Source: Steinernema hermaphroditum (lineage: Eukaryota > Nematoda > Chromadorea > Rhabditida > Steinernematidae). From it: 64,000 nt of DNA. The DNA is taken from positions 8,308,001-8,372,000 of the forward strand of contig CM059625.1 of NCBI GenBank assembly GCA_030435675.1, written 5' to 3'. Both the position numbers and the translations under genes were made by a program. The notes beneath the pieces are model-generated. The model made no database searches. It had not been told where the DNA came from and saw only the letters and a program-made list of their open reading frames with translations. The stretch's first letter is position 1, and each line of letters starts with the position of its first letter. This document shows, one piece after another, positions 52,701 through 64,000 of this stretch.

Positions 52701-55700
52701 CATCGAGACATATAGACAGATTCCCTGTCTGAAGAGCTGACGCTTCGGACGAAGCGTGTCGAGGTTGGGGACTCGACGCTTCGAAGGTAGGGCATCGAGG
52801 TTGGGGGCTCGACGCATCGGAGGTAGGGCATCGAGACATATAGACAGATTCCCTGTCTGAATAGCTGACGCTTCGGACGAAGGGTATCGAGGTTGGGGAC
52901 TCGACGCTTCGGAGGATAGGGCATCGAGACATATAGACAGATTCCCTGTCTGAAGAGCTGACGCTTCGGACGAAGGGTGTCGAGGTTGGGGACTCGACGC
53001 ATCGGAGGTAGGGCATCGAGACATATAGACAGATTCCCTGTCTGAAGAGCTGACGCTTCGGACGAAGGGTGTCGAGGTTGGGGACTCGACGCTTCGAAGG
53101 TAGGGCATCGAGGTTGGGGACTCGACGCATCGGAGGTAGGGCATCGAGACATATAGACAGATTCCCTGTCTGAATAGCTGACGCTTCGGACGAAGCGTGT
53201 CGAGGTTGGGGACTCGACGCATCGGAGGTAGGGCATCGAGACATATAGACAGATTCCCTGTCTGAAGAGCTGACGCTTCGGACGAAGGGTATCGAGGTTG
53301 GGGACTCGACGCTTCGAAGGTAGGGCATCGAGGCATATGGACAGATTCGACGCATCGGAGGTAGGGCATCGAGACATATAGACAGATTCCCTGTCTGAAG
53401 AGCTGACGCTTCGGACGAAGCGTGTCGAGGTTGGGGACTCGACGCATCGGAGGTAGGGCATCGAGACATATAGACAGATTCCCTGTCTGAAGAGCTGACG
53501 CTTCGGACGAAGGGTGTCGAGGTTGGGGACTCGACGCATCGGAGGTAGGGCATCGAGACATATAGACAGATTCCCTGTCTGAAGAGCTGACGCTTCGGAC
53601 GAAGGGTATCGAGGTTGGGGACTCGACGCTTCGAAAGTAGGGCATCGAGGTTGGGGGCTCGACGCATCGGAGGTAGGGCATCGAGAAATATAGACAGATT
53701 CCCTGTCTGAAGAGCTGACGCTTCGGACGAAGGGTATCGAGGTTGGGGACTCGAGGCATCGGAGGTAGGGCATCGAGACATATAGACAGATTCCCTGTCT
53801 GAAGAGCTGACGCTTCGGACGAAGGGTATCGAGGTTGGGGACTCGACGCTTCGAAGGTAGGGCATCGAGGTTGGAGACTCGACGCATCGGAGGTAGGGCA
53901 TCGAGACATATAGACAGATTCCCTGTCTGAATAGCTGACGCTTCGGACGAAGCGGGTGGAGGTTGGCGACTCGACGCATCGGAGGTAGGGCATCGAGACA
54001 TATAGACAGATTCCCTGTCTGAAGAGCTGACGCTTCGGACGAAGCGTGTCGAGGTTGGGGACTCGACGCATCGGAGGTAGGGCATCGAGACATATAGACA
54101 GATTCCCTGTCTGAAGAGCTGACCGACGCTTCGGACGAAGGGCATCGAGGTTGGGGACTCGACGCATCGGAGGTAGGGCATCGAGACATATAGACAGATT
54201 CCCTGTCTGAAGAGCTGACGCTTCGGACGAAGGGTATCGAGGTTGGGGACCACCTCGAAGGTTGGGACGACGCTCGAGGTAGGGCATCGAGACATATAGA
54301 CAGATTCCCTGTCTGAATAGCTGACGCTTCGGACGAAGGGTGTCGAGGTTGGGGACGACTCGACGCATCGGAGGTAGGGCATCGAGACATATAGACAGAT
54401 TCCCTGTCTGAAGAGCTGACGCTTCGGACGAAGGGTATCGAGGTTGGGGACTCGACGCTTCGAAGGTAGGGCATCGAGGTTGGGGGCTCGACGCATCGGA
54501 GGTAGGGCATCGAGACATATAGACAGATTCCCTGTCTGAATAGCTGACGCTTCGGACGAAGGGTCGAGGTTGGGGACTCGACGCTCGAGCATCGGAGGTA
54601 GGGCATCGAGACATATAGACAGATTCCCTGTCTGAATAGCTGACGCTTCGGACGAAGCGTGTCGAGGTTGGGGACTCGACGCTTCGAAGGTAGGGCATCG
54701 AGACATATAGACAGATTCCCTGTCTGAAGAGCTGACGCTTCGGACGAAGGGGGACTCGAGGTAGGGCATCGAGACATATAGACAGATTCCTGTCTGAATA
54801 GCTGACGCTTCGGACGAAGCGATTGGCTCGACGCATCGGAGGAGGTAGGGCATCGAGACATATAGACAGATTCCCTGTCTGAAGAGCTGACGCTTCGGAC
54901 GAAGGGTTTCGAGGTTGGGGACTCGAGGCATCGGAGGTAGGGCATCGAGACATATAGACAGATTCCCTGTCTGAATAGCTGACGCTTCGGACGAAGGGTG
55001 TCGAGGTTGGGGACTCGACGCTTCGAAGGTAGGGCATCGAGGTTGGGGGCTCGACGCATCGGAGGTAGGGCATCGAGACATATAGACAGATTCCCTGTCT
55101 GAATAGCTGACGCTTCGGACGAAGCGTGTCGAGGTTGGGGACTCGACGCATCGGAGGTAGGGCATCGAGGGACATATAGACGGCAGATTCCCTGTCTGAA
55201 GAGCTGACGCTTCGGACGAAGGGCATCGAGGTTGGGGACTCGAGGCTCGACGCATCGGAGGTAGGGCATCGAGACATATAGACAGATTCCCTGTCTGAAT
55301 AGCTGACGCTTCGGACGAATCGTGTCGAGGTTGGGGACTCGACGCATCGGAGGTAGGGCATCGAGACATATAGACAGATTCCCTGTCTGAATAGCTGACG
55401 CTTCGGACGAAGGGTATCGAGGTTGGGGACTCGACGCTTCGAAGGTAGGGCATCGAGGTTGGGGACTCGACGCATCGGAGGTAGGGCATCGAGACATATA
55501 GACAGATTCCCTGTCTGAATAGCTGACGCTTCGGACGAAGCGTGTCGAGGTTGGGGACTCGACGCATCGGAGGTAGGGCATCGAGACATATAGACAGATT
55601 CCCTGTCTGAATAGCTGACGCTTCGGACGAAGCGTATCGAGGTTGGGGACTCGACGCTTCGAAGGTAGGGCATCGAGGTTGGGGACTCGACGCATCGGAG

Positions 55701-58700
55701 GTAGGGCATCGAGACATATAGACAGATTCCCTGTCTGAATAGCTGACGCTTCGGACGAAGCGTGATCGAGGTTGGGGACTCGACGCATCGGAGGTAGGGC
55801 ATCGAGACATATAGACAGATTCCCTGTCTGAATAGCTGACGCTTCGGACGAAGCGTGTCGAGGTTGGGGACTCGACGCATCGGAGGTAGGGCATCGAGAC
55901 ATATAGACAGATTCCCTGTCTGAAGAGCTGACGCTTCGGACGAAGGGTATCGAGGTTGGGGACTCGACGCTTCGAAGGTAGGGCATCGAGGTTGGGGGCT
56001 CGACGCATCGGAGGTAGGGCATCGAGACATATAGACAGATTCCCTGTCTGAATAGCTGACGCTTCGGACGAATCGTGTCGAGGTTGGGGACTCGACGCAT
56101 CGAAGGTAGGGCATCGAGACATATAGACAGATTCCCTGTCTGAAGAGCTGACGCTTCGGACGAAGGGTGTGGAGGTTGGGGACTCGACGCTTCGAAGGTA
56201 GGGCATCGAGGTTGGGGACTCGACGCATCGGAGGTAGGGCATCGAGACATATAGACAGATTCCCTGTCTGAATAGCTGACGCTTCGGACGAAGGGTATCG
56301 AGGTTGGGGACTCGACGCATCGAAGGTAGGGCATCGAGACATATAGACAGATTCCCTGTCTGAAGAGCTGACGCTTCGGACGAAGGGTGTGGAGGTTGGG
56401 GACTCGAGGCATCGGAGGAAGGGCATCGAGACATATAGACAGATTCCCTGTCTGAAGAGCTGACGCTTCGGACGAAGGGTATCGAGGTTGGGGAGGCCGA
56501 GGTAGGGCTCGAGTTGGGGGCTCGACGCATCGGAGGTAGGGCATCGAGACATATAGACAGATTCCCTGTCTGAAGAGCTGACGCTTCGGACGAAGCGTAT
56601 CGAGGTTGGGGACTCGACGCATCGGAGGTAGGGCATCGAGACATATAGACAGATTCCCTGTCTGAAGAGCTGACGCTTCGGACGAAGGGTATCGAGGTTG
56701 GGGACTCGACGCATCGGAGGTAGGGCATCGAGACATATAGACAGATTCCCTGTCTGAATAGCTGACGCTTCGGACGAAGGGTATCGAGGTTGGGGACTCG
56801 ACGCTTCGAAGGTAGGGCATCGAGGTTGGGGACTCGACGCATCGGAGGTAGGGCATCGAGACATATAGACAGATTCCCTGTCTGAATAGCTGACGCTTCG
56901 GACGAAGCGTGTCGAGGTTGGGGACTCGACGCATCGGAGGTAGGGCATCGAGACATATAGACAGATTCCCTGTCTGAAGAGCTGACGCTTCGGACGAAGC
57001 GTGTCGAGGTTGGGGACTCGACGCATCGGAGGTAGGGCATCGAGACATATAGACAGATTCCCTGTCTGAATAGCTGACGCTTCGGACGAAGGGATCGGAG
57101 GTTGGGGACATCGAGACATATAGACAGATTCCCTGTCTGAAGAGCTGACGCTTCGGACGAAGCGTGTCGAGGTTGGGGACTCGACGTATCGGAGGTAGGG
57201 CATCGAGACATATAGACAGATTCCCTGTCTGAAGAGCTGACGCTTCGGACGAAGCGTGTCGAGGTTGGGGACTCGACGCTTCGAAGGTAGGGCATCGAGG
57301 TTGGGGACTCGACGCATCGGAGGTAGGGCATCGAGACATATAGACAGATTCCCTGTCTGAAGAGCTGACGCTTCGGACGAAGCGTGTCGAGGTTGGGGAC
57401 TCGACGCATCGGAGGTAGGGCATCGAGACATATAGACAGATTCCCTGTCTGAAGAGCTGACGCTTCGGACGAAGGGTATCGAGGTTGGGGACTCGACGCT
57501 TCGAAGGTAGGGCATCGAGGTTGGGGGCTCGACGCATCGGAGGTAGGGCATCGAGACATATAGACAGATTCCCTGTCTGAAGAGCTGACGCTTCGGACGA
57601 AGGGTGTCGAGGTTGGGGACTCGACGCATCGGAGGTAGGGCATCGAGACATATAGACAGATTCCCTGTCTGAAGAGCTGACGCTTCGGACGAAGCGTGTC
57701 GAGGTTGGGGACTCGACGCTTCGAAGGTAGGGCATCGAGGTTGGGGACTCGACGCATCGGAGGTAGGGCATCGAGACATATAGACAGATTCCCTGTCTGA
57801 ATAGCTGACGCTTCGGACGAAGGGTATCGAGGTTGGGGACTCGACGCTTCGAAGGTAGGGCATCGAGGTTGGGGACTCGACGCATCGGAGGTAGGGCATC
57901 GAGACATATAGACAGATTCCCTGTCTGAAGAGCTGACGCTTCGGACGAAGGGTATCGAGGTTGGGGACTCGACGCTTCGGAAGGTAGGGCATCGAGACAT
58001 ATAGACAGATTCCCCTGTCTGAAGAGCTAGCTGACGCTTCGGACGAAGCGTGTCGAGGTTGGGGACTCGACGCATCGGAGGTAGGGCATCGAGACATATA
58101 GACAGATTCCCTGTCTGAAGAGCTGACGCTTCGGACGAAGGTGCGCTATCGAGGTTGGGGACTCGACGCATCGGAGGTAGGGCATCGAGACATATAGACA
58201 GATTCCCTGTCTGAAGAGCTGACGCTTCGGACGAAGGGTATCGAGGTTGGGGACTCGACGCTTCGAAGGTAGGGCATCGAGGGTGGGGACTCGACGCATC
58301 GGAGGTAGGGCATCGAGACATATAGACAGATTCCCTGTCTGAAGAGCTGACGCTTCGGACGAAGGGTATCGAGGTTGGGGACTCGACGCATCGGAGGTAG
58401 GGCATCGAGACATATAGACAGATTCCCTGTCTGAAGAGCTGACGCTTCGGACGAAGGTGTCGAGGTTGGGGACTCGCGCTTCGAGGTTGGGGACTCGACG
58501 CATCGGAGGTAGGGCATCGAGACATATAGACAGATTCCCTGTCTGAAGAGCTGACGCTTCGGACGAAGCGTGTCGAGGTTGGGGACTCGACGCTTCGAAG
58601 GTAGGGCATCGAGGTTGGGGGCTCGACGCATCGGAGGTAGGGCATCGAGACATATAGACAGATTCCCTGTCTGAAGAGCTGACGCTTCGGACGAAGGGCG

Positions 58701-61700
58701 TAGGGCATCGAGGTTGGGGACTCGACGCATCGGAGGTAGGGCATCGAGACATATAGACAGATTCCCTGTCTGAATAGCTGACGCTTCGGACGAAGGGTGT
58801 CGAGGTTGGGGACTCGACGCATCGGAGGTAGGGCATCGAGACATATAGACAGATTCCCTGTCTGAAGAGCTGACGCTTCGGACGAAGGGTATCGAGGTTG
58901 GGGACTCGACGCTTCGAAGGTAGGGCATCGAGGTTGGGGACTCGACGCATCGGAGGTAGGGCATCGAGACATATAGACAGATTCCCTGTCTGAATAGCTG
59001 ACGCTTCGGACGAAGCGTGTCGAGGTTGGCGACTCGACGCATCGGAGGTAGGGCATCGAGACATATAGACAGATTCCCTGTCTGAAGAGCTGACGCTTCG
59101 GACGAAGGGTATCGAGGTTGGGGACTCGACGCTTCGAAGGTAGGGCATCGAGGTTGGGGACTCGACGCATCGGAGGTAGGGCATCGAGACATATAGACAG
59201 ATTCCCTGTCTGAATAGCTGACGCTTCGGACGAAGGGTATCGAGGTTGGGGACTCGACGCATCGGAGGTAGGGCATCGAGACATATAGACAGATTCCCTG
59301 TCTGAATAGCTGACGCTTCGGACGAAGCGTATCGAGGTTGGGGACTCGACGCATCGGAGGTAGGGCATCGAGACATATAGACAGATTCCCTGTCTGAAGA
59401 GCTGACGCTTCGGACGAAGGGTATCGAGGTTGGGGACTCGACGCTTCGAAGGTAGGGCATCGAGGTTGGCGACTCGAGGCATCGGAGGTAGGGCATCGAG
59501 ACATATAGACAGATTCCCTGTCTGAATAGCTGACGCTTCGGACGAAGCGTGTCGAGGTTGGGGACTCGACGCATCGGAGGTAGGGCATCGAGACATATAG
59601 ACAGATTCCCTGTCTGAATAGCTGACGCTTCGGACGAAGCGGGCATCGAGGTTGGGGACTCGACGCATCGAAGGTAGGGCATCGAGACATATAGACAGAT
59701 TCCCTGTCTGAAGAGCTGACGCTTCGGACGAAGGGTATCGAGGTTGGGGACTCGACGCATCGGAGGTAGGGCATCGAGACATATAGACAGATTCCCTGTC
59801 TGAATAGCTGACGCTTCGGACGAAGCGTGTCGAGGTTGGGGACTCGACTCGAGGCATCGGAGGTAGGGCATCGAGACATATAGACAGATTCCCTGTCTGA
59901 AGAGCTGACGCTTCGGACGAAGCGTGTCGAGGTTGGGGACTCGACGCTTCGAAGGTAGGGCATCGAGGTTGGGGAGGCGGGGCATCGAGACATATAGACA
60001 GATTCCCTGTCTGAAGAGCTGACGCTTCGGACGAAGGGTATCGAGGTTGGGGACTCGACGTATCGGAGGTAGGGCATCGAGACATATAGACAGATTCCCT
60101 GTCTGAAGAGCTGACGCTTCGGACGAAGCGTGTCGAGGTTGGGGACTCGACGCATCGGAGGTAGGGCATCGAGACATATAGACAGATTCCCTGTCTGAAG
60201 AGCTGACGCTTCGGACGAAGCGTGTCGAGGTTGGGGACTCGACGCTTCGAAGGTAGGGCATCGAGACATATAGACAGATTCCCTGTCTGAATAGCTGCTG
60301 ACGCTTCGGACGAAGGTGCATCGAGGTTGGGGACTCGACGCATCGGAGGTAGGGCATCGAGACATATAGACAGATTCCCTGTCTGAAGAGCTGACGCTTC
60401 GGACGAAGGGTATCGAGGTTGGGGACTCGACGCTTCGAAGGTAGGGCATCGAGGTTGGGGGCTCGACGCATCGGAGGTAGGGCATCGAGACATATAGACA
60501 GATTCCCTGTCTGAATAGCTGACGCTTCGGACGAAGCGTGTCGAGGTTGGCGACTCGAGGCATCGGAGGTAGGGCATCGAGACATATAGACAGATTCCCT
60601 GTCTGAAGAGCTGACGCTTCGGACGAAGCGTATCGAGGTTGGGGACTCGACGCATCGAAGGTAGGGCATCGAGACATATAGACAGATTCCCTGTCTGAAG
60701 AGCTGACGCTTCGGACGAAGGGTGTCGAGGTGGGGACGTGAGTTCGAAGGTAGGGCATCGAGGTTGGGGACTCGACGCATCGGAGGTAGGGCATCGAGAC
60801 ATATAGACAGATTCCCTGTCTGAATAGCTGACGCTTCGGACGAAGGGTATCGAGTTTGGGGACTCGACGCATCGAAGGTAGGGCATCGAGACATATAGAC
60901 AGATTCCCTGTCTGAAGAGCTGACGCTTCGGACGAAGGGTATCGAGGTTGGCGACTCGACGCATCGGAGGTAGGGCATCGAGACATATAGACAGATTCCC
61001 TGTCTGAATAGCTGACGCTTCGGACGAAGGGTATCGAGGTTGGGGACTCGACGCTTCGAAGGTAGGGCATCGAGACTAGGGGCTCGACAGATTCGGAGGT
61101 AAGGGCATCGAGACATATAGACAGATTCCCTGTCTGAAGAGCTGACGCTTCGGACGAAGCGTATCGAGGTTGGGGACTCGACGCATCGGAGGTAGGGCAT
61201 CGAGACATATAGACAGATTCCCTGTCTGAAGAGCTGACGCTTCGGACGAAGGGTATCGAGGTTGGGGACTCGACGCTTCGAAGGTAGGGCATCGAGACAT
61301 ATAGACAGATTCCCTGTCTGAAGAGCTGACGCTTCGGACGATTCAGCTTCGAGGTAGGGCATCGAGGTTGGGGACTCGACGCATCGGAGGTAGGGCATCG
61401 AGACATATAGACAGATTCCCTGTCTGAATAGCTGACGCTTCGGACGAAGCGTGTCGAGGTTGGGGACTCGACGCATCGGAGGTAGGGCATCGAGACATAT
61501 AGACAGATTCCCTGTCTGAATAGCTGACGCTTCGGACGAAGCGTATCGAGGTTGGGGACTCGACGCATCGGAGGTAGGGCATCGAGACATATAGACAGAT
61601 TCCCTGTCTGAATAGCTGACGCTTCGGACGAAGGGTGTCGAGGTTGGGGACTCGACGCTTCGAAGGTAGGGCATCGAGGTTGGGGGCTCGACGCATCGGA

Positions 61701-64000
61701 GGTAGGGCATCGAGACATATAGACAGATTCCCTGTCTGAATAGCTGACGCTTCGGACGAAGCGTGTCGAGGTTGGGGACTCGACGCATCGGAGGTAGGGC
61801 ATCGAGACATATAGACAGATTCCCTGTCTGAAGAGCTGACGCTTCGGACGAAGGTGCATATCGAGGTTGGGGACTCGACGCATCGGAGGTAGGGCATCGA
61901 GACATATAGACAGATTCCCTGTCTGAAGAGCTGACGCTTCGGACGAAGCGTGTCGAGGTTGGGGACTCGACGCTTCGAAGGTGGAGAGAGGTAGGGCATC
62001 GAGACATATAGACAGATTCCCTGTCTGAATAGCTGACGCTTCGGACGAAGCGTGTCGAGGTTGGGGACTCGACGCATCGGAGGTAGGGCATCGAGACATA
62101 TAGACAGATTCCCTGTCTGAAGAGCTGACGCTTCGGACGAAGGGTATCGAGGTTGGGGACTCGACAGTGTGAGGTTGGGGGCTCGACGCATCGGAGGTAG
62201 GGCATCGAGACATATAGACAGATTCCCTGTCTGAAGAGCTGACGCTTCGGACGAAGCGTGTCGAGGTTGGGGACTCGACGCTTCGACTCGAGGCATCGGA
62301 GGTAGGGCATCGAGACATATAGACAGATTAAGTGTCTGAAGAGCTGACGCTTCGGACGAAGGGTATCGAGGTTGGGGACTCGACGTATCGGAGGTAGGGC
62401 ATGGAGGTTGGCGACTCGACGCATCGGAGGTAGGGCATCGAGACATATAGACAGATTCCCTGTCTGAATAGCTGACGCTTCGGACGAAGGGTATCGAGGT
62501 TGGGGACTCGACGCTTCGAGGGTGATCGAGGTTGGGGACTCGACGCATCGGAGGTAGGGCATCGAGACATATAGACAGATTCCCTGTCTGAAGAGCTGAC
62601 GCTTCGGACGAAGGGTATCGAGGTTGGGGACTCGACGCTTCGAAGGTAGGGCATCGAGGTTGGGGGCTCGACGCATCGGAGGTAGGGCATCGAGACATAT
62701 AGACAGATTCCCTGTCTGAATAGCTGACGCTTCGGACGAAGCGTATCGAGGTTGGGGACTCGACGCATCGGAGGTAGGGCATCGAGACATATAGACAGAT
62801 TCCCTGTCTGAAGAGCTGACGCTTCGGACGAAGGGTATCGAGGTTGGGGACTCGACGCTTCGAAGGTAGGGCATCGAGGTTGGGGGCTCGACGCATCGGA
62901 GGTAGGGCATCGAGACATATAGACAGATTCCCTGTCTGAATAGCTGACGCTTCGGACGAAGCGTGTCGAGGTTGGCGACTCGACGCATCGGAGGTAGGGC
63001 ATCGAGACATATAGACAGATTCCCTGTCTGAAGAGCTGACGCTTCGGACGAAGCGTATCGAGGTTGGGGACTCGACGCATCGGAGGTAGGGCATCGAGAC
63101 ATATAGACAGATTCCCTGTCTGAAGAGCTGACGCTTCGGACGAAGCGTATCGAGGTTGGGGACTCGACGCATCGGAGGTAGGGCATCGAGACATATAGAC
63201 AGATTCCCTGTCTGAAGAGCTGACGCTTCGGACGAAGCGTGTCGAGGTTGGGGACTCGACGCATCGGAGGTAGGGCATCGAGACATATAGACAGATTCCC
63301 TGTCTGAAGAGCTGACGCTTCGGACGAAGCGTATCGAGGTTGGGGACTCGACGCTTCGAAGGTAGGGCATCGAGGTTGGGGGCTCGACGCATCGGAGGTA
63401 GGGCATCGAGACATATAGACAGATTCCCTGTCTGAATAGCTGACGCTTCGGACGAAGGGTATCGAGGTTGGGGACTCGAGGGCGTTCGGAGGTAGGGCAT
63501 CGAGACATATAGACAGATTCCCTGTCTGAAGAGCTGACGCTTCGGACGAAGGGTATCGAGGTTGGGGACTCGACGCTTCGGAGGTAGGGCATCGAGACAT
63601 ATAGACAGATTCCCTGTCTGAATAGCTGACGCTTCGGACGAAGCGTGTCGAGGTTGGGGACTCGACGCATCGGAGGTAGGGCATCGAGACATATAGACAG
63701 ATTCCCTGTCTGAAGAGCTGACGCTTCGGACGAAGCGTATCGAGGTTGGGGACTCGACGCTTCGAAGGTAGGGCATCGAGGTAGGGGACTCAGCATCGAG
63801 ACATATAGACAGATTCCCTGTCTGAAGAGCTGACGCTTCGGACGAAGGGTATCGAGGTTGGCGACTCGAGGCATCGGAGGTAGGGCATCGAGACATATAG
63901 ACAGATTTCGTGTCTGAATAGCTGACGCTTCGGACGAATCGTGTCGAGGTTGGGGACTCGACGCTTCGAAGGTAGGGCATCGAGGTTGGGGACTCGACGC
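40790..64000 (+). repeat. Satellite, main array right of the gap (continues beyond window)
   Basis: Same satellite and orientation as before the gap. From about 40.8 to 54 kb most cores are of the GAAGAG...AAGGGTATCGAG type, more uniform than on the left; further right the two core types mix again. Irregular junctions with short unrelated insertions recur (for example about 42441-42470, 46556-46570, 52008-52018). In the last 120 bp, variants AGATTTCGTGTCTG and GAATCGTGTCGAG reappear, as at the left edge. No gene is visible. Confidence 0.95.
48559..48581 (+). other. Poly-G interruption in the satellite
   Basis: A run of 12 G, then CGGT, then 7 G replaces part of a unit after CGGACGAA. It is either a true G-rich mutation or a base-calling error. 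Confidence 0.8.

Noticed and set aside
17523..64000. CRISPR array
   Set aside because: The repeats are contiguous degenerate modules with conserved, not unique, spacers, in a eukaryotic context with introns.

Overview
The window looks like nuclear DNA of a rhabditid-type nematode. The evidence is one gene, read on the minus strand across about 1-4430. It has at least 18 well-supported exons separated by introns of only 37-58 bp with gt...ag borders, and the spliced product is a Patched (Hedgehog-receptor family) 12-TM sterol-sensing-domain protein. Species cannot be named from the sequence alone.

Layout. (1) 1-4433: Patched gene copy A, cut by the left window edge before its last exons. (2) 4993-5908: an internally deleted mariner element with TA target duplication and a recognisable transposase C-terminus. 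(3) 6712-17520: partial Patched copies interleaved with arrays of one 62-bp tandem repeat. Copy B is two separated blocks (8696-9318 and 9512-11076) joined by little more than one repeat unit where about ten central exons should be. Copy C (12347-14086) is 5' exons only. B and C share a premature stop and each has a further frameshift, so both look like pseudogenes. Every traceable edge of a copy next to an array is fused to the 62-bp repeat. (4) 17523-64000: a satellite of 92- and 128-bp units, interrupted by a Tc1/Tc3-like transposon remnant (18671-19879), a short inverted stretch (19880-20259) and a 500-N assembly gap (40290-40789). Nothing else genic is visible in this 46 kb.

The satellite is built from a 25-bp module that recurs after alternating 31-bp and 11-bp spacers, giving 56+36n bp units. 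Its minus strand carries almost no stop codons in any of the three frames, so enormous open frames (up to about 28.6 kb) appear. They shift phase with every unit and are read here as a by-product of the repeat, not as genes.

How the parts fit: a single Patched locus seems to have been duplicated piecemeal, with the 62-bp repeat at the junctions, and the duplicated block lies directly against a large satellite domain. Only copy A has an uninterrupted reading frame in this window. Array lengths, unit counts and rare indels depend on assembly quality.
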